A DNA stretch of 64,000 bases, taken from positions 1-64,000 of the forward strand of contig NZ_JBEXCV010000018.1 in NCBI RefSeq assembly GCF_040605455.1, written 5' to 3'. The position numbers and the translations under genes were made by a program. Positions 8,968-18,735 of the stretch are shown here, in pieces (position 1 is the stretch's first letter; each line of letters begins with the position of its first letter). The notes under the pieces were generated by a model. That model ran no database searches, was not told the origin of the DNA, and worked only from the letters and a program-made list of their open reading frames with translations. Source of the DNA: Embleya sp040605455. GTDB taxonomy: Bacteria > Actinomycetota > Actinomycetes > Streptomycetales > Streptomycetaceae.

Positions 8968-9947
8968 CCGACCTTCACCTGTCCCGTCGCCTCTCCGGCG
9001 GCCTCGCGCAGTTGCGCGACCACGGCGGCGCGCAGATGGGGCGGCTCCAGCACGACCACGTCGGGGCCGAACTCGGCGAGCCAGTGGTGCAGTCCGTGCC
9101 CGTGGCTCAGCTCCAACTCGTCCCAGCCGTCGCCGGCCGGCACCGCCGCGCTCGCCCGGGCGCGCAGCGGGAACCCGGCGCCGGTGCGCACCCGGATCCG
9201 GGCGATGCCCTCGCCGCCCTCGCCGGCGAAGCGCGCGACCTGGCCGCGTACGTCCACCTTCTCCGGCACCTCGGCCCGGAACGCTTCCTTGAGCGGCTTC
9301 GGCTTGGGCTTGTCGGCGATCCGGTCGAGTCGGAACACCCGCTGCTCCTGCCGGTCCCGGGAGAAGCCCACCAGATACCACCGGCCGCGCCAGCAGCTCA
9401 TCCCCCACGGCTCGACCACCCGAGGCGTGGCCTCGGCGGCGCCGGAGCGGCGATAGGCGAACTGGATCGGACGGCGGGTGCGCAACGCGTCCAACAGCGG
9501 CCCGAAGGCGGGTTCGCGAGCGGTCACCCGGGGCTCGACGCTGGTCAGCGGCGCCGAATCGATCTCGACGCCGGCGGCCTTGAGTTTGTACAGCGCGCCG
9601 GTCGCGGCTCCGGCCAGCGCGGACTGCTGCCAGGCGCCGGCAGCCAGCGCGAGCGCGGCCGCCTCCTCCGGGTCCAGTTCCACCGGCGGCAGCGCGTTCT
9701 TCTCGGGGCGGATCCGGTAGCCGTCGGCCGACTCGATCAGCGGGTCGTTGGCCCCGGTCTCGACGATGAAACCGAGCTCGCGTACGTCGTCCTTGTCCCG
9801 CTCGAACATGCGGTCGAAGGCTTCGTCGGACGTGCACAGGCGATACGACTCGATCGACTGCCGCAGCTCTTCCTTCGTGACGTAGCGACGGGCGGCGAGC
9901 AGACACATCACCAGGCTCACCAACCGCTCCTGCTTCGGAATCGCCAT
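8964..9947 (-). CDS. pafB: WYL-domain transcriptional regulator PafB
   Basis: A 327-residue partner of PafC. The N-terminal helix-turn-helix (KQERLVSLVMCLLAARRYVT) is followed by a WYL domain (RPIQFAYRR, WGMSCWRGRWYLVGF) and a WCX tail. PafBC responds to DNA damage in mycobacteria, with the WYL module proposed to sense single-stranded DNA. It is transcribed away from the divergent DUF3866 gene, and 9948-10073 must hold both promoters. The stop at 8964-8966 lies inside the pafC start. Confidence 0.9.
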   Translation of the reverse strand: MAIPKQERLVSLVMCLLAARRYVTKEELRQSIESYRLCTSDEAFDRMFERDKDDVRELGFIVETGANDPLIESADGYRIRPEKNALPPVELDPEEAAALALAAGAWQQSALAGAATGALYKLKAAGVEIDSAPLTSVEPRVTAREPAFGPLLDALRTRRPIQFAYRRSGAAEATPRVVEPWGMSCWRGRWYLVGFSRDRQEQRVFRLDRIADKPKPKPLKEAFRAEVPEKVDVRGQVARFAGEGGEGIARIRVRTGAGFPLRARASAAVPAGDGWDELELSHGHGLHHWLAEFGPDVVVLEPPHLRAAVVAQLREAAGEATGQVKVG

Positions 9948-10059
9948 CAGATCCCAGCCCCTCCCACAAAGCGCAGCCCCGACCGTACCGCGTTCGGCGC
10001 ATCGGTTGGTCCCGGCCGTCGATCTCGTCCTCCGGTTCGCCCGACGGCCCCGGCGGCGT

Positions 10060-10065
10060 TAGGCT
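10060..10065 (+). promoter_or_regulatory. -10 element, probable leaderless transcript
   Basis: TAGGCT fits the Streptomyces vegetative -10 consensus TAGRNT. It ends 8 bases before the GTG at 10074, so transcription would begin at or within two bases of the start codon. No Shine-Dalgarno sequence is present. The -35 is weak. Confidence 0.5.
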
Positions 10066-10073
10066 GCCGGACC

Positions 10074-11159
10074 GTGATCACCTGGCGACGCGGCGAAGTG
10101 ACGGCGATCCGACGGGCCTGGCGCGGGGCGGTCGAGCTGACCGTGGCCGTACCGAAGCCCGCCCCCGCACGGGAGTTGCGCGCGATCGCCTACCCGCACC
10201 TGACCGGCACCCCGGTGGTCGGCGACACCGTATTGCTCAACACCACCGCGCAGGACATGGGCCTGGGCACCGGCGGCTACGCGCTGGTCGTGGCGCTGCC
10301 GGATCGACTGCCCGCGGACCCGCCGCCGGGACCGGGGCATGTGGTCAAGGCCCGGTACACCCCGATGCAGGCGGTCGTGCTCGGCGTGGACGAGCAGGAC
10401 TCGCCGCACCACGCGACGCTGCGCGACGCGGACTCGCTGGACGGCATGCCGGTGGTGGTCGCCGACCTGCACTCCGCGCTGCCCGCGATCTGCGCCGGCA
10501 TCCGCGCCGCGCGGGCGAACGCGCGCGTGGTGTACGTGATGACCGACGGCGGCACGCTGCCGCTGTGGTTCTCGATGACGGTGCACACGCTGCGCGAAAA
10601 CGGGTGGCTGACGGGCTCGGTGACGGTGGGGCAGGCGCTCGGCGGCGACCTGGAGGCGGTCACCCTGCACACCGGCCTGCTCGCGGCCCGGCACGTCCAG
10701 GGCGCGGATCTGGCGATCGTCGCGCAGGGGCCGGGCAATCTGGGCACGGGCACGCCGTGGGGCTTCTCCGGCGTCGCGGCGGGCGAGGCGATCAACGCGA
10801 TCGCCGCACTCGGCGGCCGGCCGGTGGCCTCGCTGCGGATCTCCGACGCGGACGGGCGCGAACGCCATCAAGGCGTCTCGCACCACTGCCTGACCGCGTA
10901 CGGCCGGGTCGCGCTGGCCCGGGCCGACGTGATCGTGCCCACGCTGCCGCAGCCGCTGGCGCGGCGGGTCGCGGCGGACGTCGAGCCGCTGCGGGTCGGG
11001 CACGACGTGCACACGGTGTCCGTCGACGGCCTCGACGCCGCGCTGCGCACGAGTCCCGCCCGGCTGTCCACGATGGGCCGCGGCCTCGACGCGGACCACG
11101 CCTACTTCCTCGCCGCCGCCGCCGCAGGCCGCTTCGCGGCAGACCTGCTCCCAAACTGA
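10074..11159 (+). CDS. DUF3866 family protein
   Basis: A 361-residue protein of the DUF3866 family, widespread in actinobacteria and of unknown function. It starts VITWRRGEVTAI and includes the family-typical GHVVKARYTPMQ, LHSALPAICAG, VYVMTDGGTLPLWFS and HQGVSHH segments. No signal peptide or membrane helix is seen, so it is probably cytosolic. It is divergent from pafB. The GTG at 10074 is favoured because a -10 element sits just before it. The downstream region is rich in repeats. Confidence 0.85.
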   Translation: MITWRRGEVTAIRRAWRGAVELTVAVPKPAPARELRAIAYPHLTGTPVVGDTVLLNTTAQDMGLGTGGYALVVALPDRLPADPPPGPGHVVKARYTPMQAVVLGVDEQDSPHHATLRDADSLDGMPVVVADLHSALPAICAGIRAARANARVVYVMTDGGTLPLWFSMTVHTLRENGWLTGSVTVGQALGGDLEAVTLHTGLLAARHVQGADLAIVAQGPGNLGTGTPWGFSGVAAGEAINAIAALGGRPVASLRISDADGRERHQGVSHHCLTAYGRVALARADVIVPTLPQPLARRVAADVEPLRVGHDVHTVSVDGLDAALRTSPARLSTMGRGLDADHAYFLAAAAAGRFAADLLPN

Positions 11160-11201
11160 CCCAACCCGTCCACAACGCCGACGGGAAGCCAAACAATCCA
11201 C

Positions 11202-11402
11202 CCCGCCCGGCCGAAGCCTGAGGACAAACGAACCAGACCAACCACCCCAGCCCATCCAGCCGACCACCCAGCCCGTCCGGGCGACCACCCAGCCCGTCCG
11301 GCGTTTGAGGACAAACGAACCAGGCCAACCGCCCCAGCCCGTCCAGCCGACCACCCAGCCCATCCGACCGACCACCCAGCCCGTCCGGCGTTTGAGGACC
11401 AG
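11202..11402. repeat. cluster of degenerate actinomycete intergenic repeats
   Basis: Three copies of a unit ending TTTGAGGAC or TGAGGACAAACGAACCAG lie here (the first is degenerate near 11202-11235). They are separated by several CCGACCACCCAGCCCGTCC-like blocks. The GCCCGTCCGGCGTTTGAGGAC motif recurs in intergenic DNA of many streptomycetes as established knowledge. It fills the convergent gap between the DUF3866 gene and the FKBP gene. Confidence 0.8.
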
Positions 11403-11408
11403 CAAAAC

Positions 11409-11443
11409 GGCCCCGATCCGCGCGGGAGGCGCGAACCGGGGCC
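11409..11443 (-). terminator. intrinsic terminator for the FKBP gene
   Basis: The outer arms GGCCCCG and CGGGGCC pair perfectly, with inner CGCGC/GCGCG. On the minus strand the stem is followed by TTTTG. It starts 13 bases after the FKBP stop and may also stop readthrough from the convergent gene. Confidence 0.8.
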
Positions 11444-11455
11444 GAGTGAAAGCGA

Positions 11456-11833
11456 CTAGCCGACCTTCATCAGGTCGACCACGAAGATCAGCGTCTCACC
11501 GGGCGCGATCGCGCCGGGCGCGCCGCGGTCGCCGTAGGCCTGGTGCGGCGGGATGACCAGCTTGCGCCGACCGCCGACCTTCATGCCCTGCACACCCTTG
11601 TCCCAGCCCTCGATGACCTGGCCCACACCGAGCCGGAAGTCGAGCGGGGAGTTTCGGTTCCAGGACGCGTCGAACTCCTCGCCGGACGAGAAGGCGACAC
11701 CGACGTAGTGCACGCTGACGTTCTGACCCGCCTGGGCCACCGGGCCGTCGCCCTCCCAGATCTCGGTGATCTCCAGGTCGGCGGGCACGCCGCCATCGGG
11801 GAAGTCGATCTCGGGCTTCGTAAGCTCGCTCAC
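11456..11833 (-). CDS. FKBP-type peptidyl-prolyl isomerase
   Basis: A 125-residue cytosolic single-domain FKBP that catalyses cis-trans isomerisation of prolyl bonds. FKBP hallmarks are VSVHYVGVAF, FDASWNR, FRLGVGQVIEGWDKGVQGMKVG, RRKLVIPP, AYGDRG and the C-terminal FVVDLMKV. The GTG at 11831-11833 gives the compact family length (VSELTKPEIDFP). The open frame extends upstream without similarity. The gene is paired with a larger FKBP lipoprotein 83 bases upstream, as in other streptomycetes. Confidence 0.93.
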   Translation of the reverse strand: MSELTKPEIDFPDGGVPADLEITEIWEGDGPVAQAGQNVSVHYVGVAFSSGEEFDASWNRNSPLDFRLGVGQVIEGWDKGVQGMKVGGRRKLVIPPHQAYGDRGAPGAIAPGETLIFVVDLMKVG

Positions 11834-11915
11834 AGCTTTATCCGTATCCGTTCGAGTGCTGAATGCGGGTCCAACGTACCGGGCCGGTCGCCCGATCCGG
11901 TCATTCGACGGGCCG

Positions 11916-12824
11916 TCAGGCGGCCGTGCCGCCAAGCGCGTCGACGATGTCGACGACGAACACGAGCGGCGAGTTGGCCGGAATGGTCGGCGGCTTGCCC
12001 TCGGCGCCGTACCCCTTGTCGGCGGGCAGCACCAGCAGCACGCGGCTGCCGACCTTCTGGCCCACCAGACCCTCGTCCCAGCCGGTCACGACCTGGCCGA
12101 CACCGATCTTGAACGCGGTCGCGCCGCCGTGGTCCCACGACGAGTCGAACTTGGTGCCCTTGTCGAACAAGGCGCCGGTGTACTGGGCGACCAGCGTCTG
12201 GCCCTTCTGGACCACCGGACCGGTGCCCTCGATCAGCGGCTGCACGATCAGCTTGGTCGGCGCGGCGGTGCCCGGCGGGATGGTGATCTCCGCGGCCTTG
12301 CCGGACTCGACCTTGGCGACGGGCAGGCCGGCCGGCGGCGTCACCGCGGCACCCTTGGCCTCCGCCTTGGCGTCGATCGTCTTGGTCGACTTCAGGTCCA
12401 GCATCAGCACGACGGCCTGCTTTTCCTGGGTGACCTTGGTCGGCACCACCACGAGCATCCGGGTACCGGTCTTCTTGCCGATTATCCCCTGCCCGATCTC
12501 CTTCAGGAGTTCCTGGCTGCCGGCCTGGAAGACCTCGGGCGTCTTGCTGTCGTAGGAGTTGCCCGCATCCGTGCCGTCCCAATTCTTGCCGACGGTGTCC
12601 GCGACGACGTAGTCATCCTTCTTGATCACGTCACCGGTGCCCTCGATGAGGATCGTGGACGTCGTCTTGTCACCCGACTTCCCCTTGGGGATCTTGATGT
12701 CCGGCTTCTGCCCGAAGGCTCCGGTCACGACCGGTTTAACGGTTTTTCCTCCGTCGTCATCGCCGCACGCGACCGCGGTGAAGGCCAGTGCGGGGACCAG
12801 AAGGAGCGCAGCGAGACGGCGCAC
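11916..12824 (-). CDS. FKBP-type peptidyl-prolyl isomerase lipoprotein
   Basis: A 302-residue secreted lipoprotein with two FKBP-like domains. The signal peptide RRLAALLLVPALAFTAVAC ends in a lipobox cysteine (about residue 20), so the mature protein should be anchored outside the membrane. The N-terminal FKBP unit (about 55-150) is degenerate. The C-terminal one (about 200-295) keeps VAQYTGALFDKGTKFDSSW, GVGQVVTGWDEGL and YGAEG. The GTG at 12822-12824 is preceded by AGAGG at 6 bases. It probably assists folding of exported proteins. Confidence 0.9.
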   Translation of the reverse strand: MRRLAALLLVPALAFTAVACGDDDGGKTVKPVVTGAFGQKPDIKIPKGKSGDKTTSTILIEGTGDVIKKDDYVVADTVGKNWDGTDAGNSYDSKTPEVFQAGSQELLKEIGQGIIGKKTGTRMLVVVPTKVTQEKQAVVLMLDLKSTKTIDAKAEAKGAAVTPPAGLPVAKVESGKAAEITIPPGTAAPTKLIVQPLIEGTGPVVQKGQTLVAQYTGALFDKGTKFDSSWDHGGATAFKIGVGQVVTGWDEGLVGQKVGSRVLLVLPADKGYGAEGKPPTIPANSPLVFVVDIVDALGGTAA

Positions 12825-12907
12825 GATGTTCCTCTGCTGAGATGGACAAGGACCGGGACACTCTATGGGGTCCGGTTGTGAGGACGACGTGAAGACGACA
12901 ACCGCGT

Positions 12908-13744
12908 TCAGGCGACCTCGCGACCGGGCCGCTTGAGCCGCGCGGCCCACCGCCCGTCCTCGCTGCGCACCGACAGCGGGATGCCGAAGCACTCGCTCAG
13001 GTTGGCGTCCGTCATCACCTCGCGGGCCGGCCCGGCGGCCACGGTCGCGCCGCGGCGCAGCAGCAGCGCGTGGGTCACCGCGCTGGGCAGTTCCTCCAGG
13101 TGGTGGGTGACGATCACCAGGGTCAGCCGCGGAAACTCGCGGGTCAGCGAGTCGATCGCCTCCAGGAGTTCCTCGCGGCTGGGCAGGTCCAGCGCATTGG
13201 CCGGCTCGTCCAGGAGCAGCAGTCGCGGATCGGGCATCAGCGCGCGGGCGATCCGGGCCCGGCCGCGCTCCCCCTGCGAGCACACCGCGATCTTGCGCTT
13301 CGCCGGCCGCTCCAGGCCCAGCAGCGCGATCAGCTCGGCGGCCCGGCCCCGCTCGGCCGGCCCGTACTTGCCGTACAGCGGCTGCACCGTGCCGCTCGCC
13401 CCGGTGAGCACGTAGTCGGTCACCGTCAGGTATTCGGGGATGCGCAGCGCCGCGTTGACCGCGCCCACCTGGGCGCGCACCTCGCGCACGTCCACCCGGC
13501 CCAGCCGCTTGCCCAGCACGGTCACCGAGCCGTTGCCGGGAAAGCGCAGTGCGCCCGCGAGTGCCAGGATCGTGCTCTTGCCCGCGCCGTTGTGTCCCAG
13601 CAGCGCCCAGCGCTCGCCCTCGCGGACCGTCCAGTCCACGCCGACGAGCATGTCCGTGCGCCCGCCGGGCCCGTGCGCCCACACATCCACCGCGTCGAGT
13701 TCGAAGACCGGTGGAGCGATGTCCCATGTAGGTGTATCGACCAT
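12908..13744 (-). CDS. ABC transporter ATP-binding protein
   Basis: A 278-residue ATPase of an ABC system. Walker A is GHNGAGKST (50-58), the Q-loop region is about residue 95, Walker B is LLLLDEPANALD and the switch His is in VIVTHHLEEL. The signature loop is unusual: CSQGERGR replaces the usual LSGGQ. No permease gene is adjacent, so it may be an orphan ModF/YlmA-like ATPase or work with a distant membrane partner. The ATG at 13742-13744 heads the conserved frame. The lone ATPase beside pafA is a conserved neighbour in streptomycetes. Confidence 0.85.
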   Translation of the reverse strand: MVDTPTWDIAPPVFELDAVDVWAHGPGGRTDMLVGVDWTVREGERWALLGHNGAGKSTILALAGALRFPGNGSVTVLGKRLGRVDVREVRAQVGAVNAALRIPEYLTVTDYVLTGASGTVQPLYGKYGPAERGRAAELIALLGLERPAKRKIAVCSQGERGRARIARALMPDPRLLLLDEPANALDLPSREELLEAIDSLTREFPRLTLVIVTHHLEELPSAVTHALLLRRGATVAAGPAREVMTDANLSECFGIPLSVRSEDGRWAARLKRPGREVA

Positions 13745-13847
13745 CGAGCCAGCATGCCACTCGCCCGCCCGCTCCCGGCGTCGGGAGGGGGCGGGCGACG
13801 GCTTCGTCTCACATGCCGGCCGGCACGGGTCGAGAACGCCGGTCGAC

Positions 13848-13864
13848 GATCACCGTCGGTGATC
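13848..13864. repeat. perfect 7-bp inverted repeat
   Basis: GATCACC-GTC-GGTGATC lies in the 190-base gap between pafA and the ABC ATPase. It may be a weak terminator of pafA or an operator for the ATPase. A 13-base direct repeat TGCCGGGCGACTC follows at 13911-13923 and 13927-13939, the second copy running into the pafA stop. Confidence 0.5.
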
Positions 13865-13937
13865 ACATGCGGATTGTGGCCTGCGGGTGCCGGTGTGCCG
13901 GCGAGTCCCCTGCCGGGCGACTCTCATGCCGGGCGAC

Positions 13938-15299
13938 TCACATGCTGGCGATCAACTTCTCCACCCGGTCGTCCACCGATCGGAAGGGGTCCTTGCACAG
14001 CACGGTGCGCTGTGCCTGGTCATTGAGCTTGAGATGCACCCAGTCGACGGTGAAGTCGCGCCGCTGCTCCTGGGCCTTCTTGATGAACTCGCCGCGCAGT
14101 CGCGCCCGAGTGGTCTGCGGCGGCAGCGATTTCGCCTCGAAGATCTTCAGATCGTTGCCGATCCGGTCGATCTGCCCGCGTCTCTCCATCAGGTAGTAGA
14201 GACCGCGGCGCCGGTGGATGTCGTGGTAGGCGAGGTCGATCTGGGCGACCCTCGGCGAGGACATGGGCAGGTTGTGCTTGGCCCGGTACCGCTCGATCAG
14301 CTGGTACTTGATCACCCAGTCGATCTCACGCCCGACCAGGTCCAGATTGCCGGAGTCGATCGCGTCGAGCGTGCGCTCCCACAGATCGAGCACCTTCTCC
14401 ACGGTGCCGGTGCGGATGCCCCGGCGATCCGCGAACTCCTGGGCCTTGGTCAGGTATTCCCGCTGGATGTCCAGCGCGCTGGCCTCGCGGCCGTTGGCGA
14501 GCCGGACCTTGCGCGAGCCGGTCATGTCGTGGCTGACCTCGCGGATCGCCCGGATCGGGTTCTCCAGAGTCAGGTCCCGCATGACGATCCCGGCCTCGAT
14601 CATCCGCAGCACCAGATCGGTGGAACCGACCTTGAGCAGCGTGGTGGGCTCGGCCATGTTGGAGTCGCCGACGATCACATGCAGCCGCCGATAGCGCTCG
14701 GCGTCGGCATGCGGTTCGTCGCGCGTGTTGATTATCGGACGGGAACGGGTCGTGGCCGAACTGACGCCTTCCCAAATGTGCTCGGCACGCTGGCTGACGC
14801 AGTACACCGCACCACGCGGCGTCTGCAGCACCTTGCCCGCGCCGCACAACATCTGACGGGTCACCAGGAACGGGATGAGCACATCGGCGAGCCGGGAGAA
14901 TTCCCCGTGCCGCGCCACCAGATAGTTCTCGTGGCAACCGTAGGAGTTGCCGGCGGAATCGGTGTTGTTCTTGAAGAGATACACGTCACCCGCGATGCCC
15001 TCTTCGTGCAGCCGCCGTTCGGCGTCGACGAGGAGGCCTTCGAGAATGCGCTCACCGGCCTTGTCGTGCACGACAAGTTCCGGCACCGAGTCGCACTCGG
15101 GCGTCGCGTATTCGGGGTGGCTGCCCACGTCCAGATACAGCCGGGCCCCATTGCGTAGGAAGACATTGCTGCTTCGGCCCCACGAAACGACTCGGCGGAA
15201 GAGGTAGCGCGCCACCTCGTCCGGGGAGAGCCTGCGCTGCCCCCGGAACGTACAGGTGACGCCGTACTCGTTCTCCAGCCCGAAGATGCGGCGGTCCAT
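13938..15299 (-). CDS. pafA: Pup--protein ligase PafA
   Basis: PafA uses ATP to phosphorylate the C-terminal glutamate of Pup and joins it to substrate lysines, marking proteins for the proteasome. The 453-residue product starts MDRRIFGLENEYGVTC, where Glu9 belongs to the catalytic metal site. It has the family blocks NVFLRNGARLYLDVGSHPEYATPE, YLFKNNTDSAGNSYG, RSRPIINTRDEPHAD and VGDSNM. The length is normal. It is followed downstream by the lone ABC ATPase, and prcA/prcB are upstream with an MFS/LacI insertion between. Confidence 0.97.
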   Translation of the reverse strand: MDRRIFGLENEYGVTCTFRGQRRLSPDEVARYLFRRVVSWGRSSNVFLRNGARLYLDVGSHPEYATPECDSVPELVVHDKAGERILEGLLVDAERRLHEEGIAGDVYLFKNNTDSAGNSYGCHENYLVARHGEFSRLADVLIPFLVTRQMLCGAGKVLQTPRGAVYCVSQRAEHIWEGVSSATTRSRPIINTRDEPHADAERYRRLHVIVGDSNMAEPTTLLKVGSTDLVLRMIEAGIVMRDLTLENPIRAIREVSHDMTGSRKVRLANGREASALDIQREYLTKAQEFADRRGIRTGTVEKVLDLWERTLDAIDSGNLDLVGREIDWVIKYQLIERYRAKHNLPMSSPRVAQIDLAYHDIHRRRGLYYLMERRGQIDRIGNDLKIFEAKSLPPQTTRARLRGEFIKKAQEQRRDFTVDWVHLKLNDQAQRTVLCKDPFRSVDDRVEKLIASM

Positions 15300-15308
15300 G
15301 CGGCAACA

Positions 15309-16538
15309 TTACGCCGACGACGTGCCGTTCCGGGACAACTCCGCGTCGGTGGTTTCCACCAAATGGATCACGTTTGAAATCAGCCGGCCCCGACCGGCCA
15401 GCAATACCAGCAATCCGAGCCCCGCGCCGACGCCCGCGACCGCGAACGCACCCCGCGCGCCGGCCACTTCACCGGCCCAGCCGGCCAGCCCCATGCCCAG
15501 TGCCGAACCCGCCCCGATCGCCGCCACCAGCCACGCGAACGCCTCGGTCACCGTGCCGCGCGGCGCCAACTCGTCGATCAGCGTGAACACACAGGCGATC
15601 GCCGGCGCCAGGAACACCCCGGAGAGCACCGCGAGCGGCACCATCACCCACGGCCCGGGCACCGCCGTCAGCGGCAGGTAACACACCGTCAGCCACAGCA
15701 TGAACCACAACAACCGCCTGGCCGGCGGGGTCCGCCAGGCCCGCACCCCGTGCACCAGACCGCCCAGCAGCGCGCCGAAGGACATCGCCGCCAGGAACAC
15801 CCCGGACAACGCACCGGAACCCTCGTGGTCCGCGTAGGCCACCGCCGCGACGCTGAGCACGCCCAGCGCGATGCCCGCCAACGTGAACGCGACCAGGACC
15901 ACCCGCAGGCCGGCCGAGCGCAGCGCACCCGCCCAGTGCGGGGTGTGCTGCTCACCGCGCCAGATCCGGGAGGGTCGCGCGGTGGCCACGATCACGGTGC
16001 CCACCACCCCGATCAGCCCGGTCAGGAGCACGGCCAGCTGCGCCGAGGCCAACTGCACCACGACCACCACGATCAGCGGCCCCACGGTGAACAGGATCTC
16101 CTGCGCGGCGGCGTCCAGAGCGTAGGCCGCCTGCACCCGCTCGGGAGTGAGCACCGAGGGCCACAACGCGCGCAGTCCCGCCTCCAGGGGCGGCGTGGTG
16201 AAGCCCGCGATCAGCACCGAGGCGACCGCGAGCGGCAGCGGATACGCGCCCACCAGCGCGAAGACCGCGTAGGCCAGCGCCGAGACCACCGCCGAGCCGA
16301 GCAATACGCCGGTCTGCCCACGCCGATCCATCCACCGACCCAGCACCGGCTGCCCGGCCGCACCGGCCAGGCCGTAGACCGCGGACAGCGCGCCCGCGAG
16401 CCCGTAGCCACCGCCGTCGGCACGCACCAGCAACAGCACGGCCAACGCGCCCATCCCGTTGGGCAGTCGGCCGAACAGCGTGCCGCCGAGCAGCCGCGCC
16501 GCGTACGGCACCCGAAGCAGGTCCAGATAGGTCCGCAT
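15309..16538 (-). CDS. MFS transporter
   Basis: A 409-residue major facilitator with about 12 hydrophobic segments. It has the loop 2-3 motif GRWMDRRGQTGVLLGSA (a G-x3-D-R-x-G variant), typical of drug- or sugar-efflux MFS proteins. The ATG at 16536-16538 is chosen; a GGGAGG lies 12 bases before it. It is divergent from a LacI-type regulator with a perfect palindrome between them, so that regulator probably controls it. Its stop is only 9 bases from pafA, so pafA may be read from the same transcript. The substrate is unknown. Confidence 0.85.
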   Translation of the reverse strand: MRTYLDLLRVPYAARLLGGTLFGRLPNGMGALAVLLLVRADGGGYGLAGALSAVYGLAGAAGQPVLGRWMDRRGQTGVLLGSAVVSALAYAVFALVGAYPLPLAVASVLIAGFTTPPLEAGLRALWPSVLTPERVQAAYALDAAAQEILFTVGPLIVVVVVQLASAQLAVLLTGLIGVVGTVIVATARPSRIWRGEQHTPHWAGALRSAGLRVVLVAFTLAGIALGVLSVAAVAYADHEGSGALSGVFLAAMSFGALLGGLVHGVRAWRTPPARRLLWFMLWLTVCYLPLTAVPGPWVMVPLAVLSGVFLAPAIACVFTLIDELAPRGTVTEAFAWLVAAIGAGSALGMGLAGWAGEVAGARGAFAVAGVGAGLGLLVLLAGRGRLISNVIHLVETTDAELSRNGTSSA

Positions 16539-16601
16539 CCGCGGTACCGCCCTCCCGTGCCGCGGCAGGCACGCTCCGATCAATTCGACAAGCCATCCCA
16601 C

Positions 16602-16615
16602 GTCATACGTATGAC
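16602..16615. promoter_or_regulatory. perfect 14-bp palindrome, probable LacI-family operator
   Basis: GTCATACGTATGAC is fully symmetric with the central CG typical of LacI-family sites. It lies in the 110-base divergent gap, 33 bases before the lacI-type start and 63 before the MFS start. Confidence 0.7.
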
Positions 16616-16648
16616 TCTCAGCCACCACTGTGCCGTCGGGCCGACACG

Positions 16649-17728
<1,080 letters not shown>

Positions 17729-17773
17729 ACCCGCCCTGGGGTTTGTCCGGCGGATCCCGGTGGATCAGGCCGC

Positions 17774-17808
17774 GTCGTCCGGCGCCGTGCCTCGGCGTGC
17801 CGCAGAGG
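17774..17808. repeat. copy B of a dispersed intergenic repeat
   Basis: It matches 402-436 at 30 of 35 bases and lies just downstream of the lacI-type gene, before its terminator. Confidence 0.5.
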
Positions 17809-17836
17809 CAGCCGCCACAGTGGGCCCCAGACGCGT

Positions 17837-17871
17837 CAGGGCCCGCGCACCGACGCGGTACGCGGGCCCTG
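17837..17871. terminator. bidirectional terminator between lacI-type gene and prcA
   Basis: CAGGGCCCGCG and CGCGGGCCCTG pair over 11 bp around a 13-base loop. It lies between two convergent genes, 14 bases from the prcA stop. Confidence 0.8.
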
Positions 17872-17885
17872 TGACGTGCGCGGGA

Positions 17886-18671
17886 CTACTCTTCGCCGGG
17901 CTCCGGCGTGGCCTCGGGCGCGGTCTGACCCGCCCGCTCCTCGGCAGCCTCGACCGCCTCGGCGGCCGGCTCCGCCTCGCCGAGCAGGCGGGTCAGCTGA
18001 CCGCCCACCAAGCGCTTGAACTTGCGCTGCTGCGGCCGGGTCCGGTCCAGCGTGGCGACCTCCAACTGGGAGGCCGTGATCGAGCGCTTCTCGCCGACGC
18101 CGTCGCGCGAGAGCGCGTCGACCGCGACCTTGAGCGCGGCCTCCAGGGTGAGCCCCTCGCGGTGGTGGCGCTTGAGCTGGTCGGTGATCTGCTCGACGTT
18201 GCCGCCCATGGCGACGTAGTTGTGCTCGTCGGCCACCGAGCCGTCGTAGGTGAGCCGATAGATCTGATCGTCCTCGGGCGCGCTGCCGACCTCGGCGACG
18301 ATGAGCTCCACCTCGTACGGCTTCTCACCGCCGCTGGAGAAGATCGTGCCCAGCGTCTGGGCGTACACGTTCGCCAACCCGCGGGCGGTGACGTCGTTGC
18401 GCGCGTACGAGTAGCCGCGGATGTCGGCGTAGCGCACGCCGCCGATCCGCAGGTTCTCGAACTCGTTGTACTTGCCGACCGCGGCGAACGCGATGCGGTC
18501 GTAGATCTCACTGATCTTGTGCAGGGCGCGAGAGTAGTTCTCCGCCACGAACAGGATGCCGTCCGCGTAGGTCAGCACGACCACACTGCGGCCGCGGGCG
18601 ATGCCCTTGCGGGCATAGTCGGCCCGGTCCGCCATGGCCTGCTGCGGCGACACATAGAAGGGCGTCGTCAC
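17886..18671 (-). CDS. prcA: 20S proteasome alpha subunit PrcA
   Basis: PrcA forms the outer rings of the proteasome core and gates substrate entry. The 261-residue product starts MTTPFYVSPQQAMADRADYARKGIARGR, the gate and H0 helix typical of actinobacterial alpha subunits. It lacks a catalytic Thr. The C-terminal 35 residues are Ala/Glu-rich and disordered. The gap to prcB is 64 bases on the same strand, so the two are cotranscribed. Confidence 0.97.
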   Translation of the reverse strand: MTTPFYVSPQQAMADRADYARKGIARGRSVVVLTYADGILFVAENYSRALHKISEIYDRIAFAAVGKYNEFENLRIGGVRYADIRGYSYARNDVTARGLANVYAQTLGTIFSSGGEKPYEVELIVAEVGSAPEDDQIYRLTYDGSVADEHNYVAMGGNVEQITDQLKRHHREGLTLEAALKVAVDALSRDGVGEKRSITASQLEVATLDRTRPQQRKFKRLVGGQLTRLLGEAEPAAEAVEAAEERAGQTAPEATPEPGEE

Positions 18672-18735
18672 CGTGGAGTCCTTTTCGTCGGAGCCGGTCT
18701 CGAAGGGTCGGCTGGTCGGGTCCTCGACATCGGGG

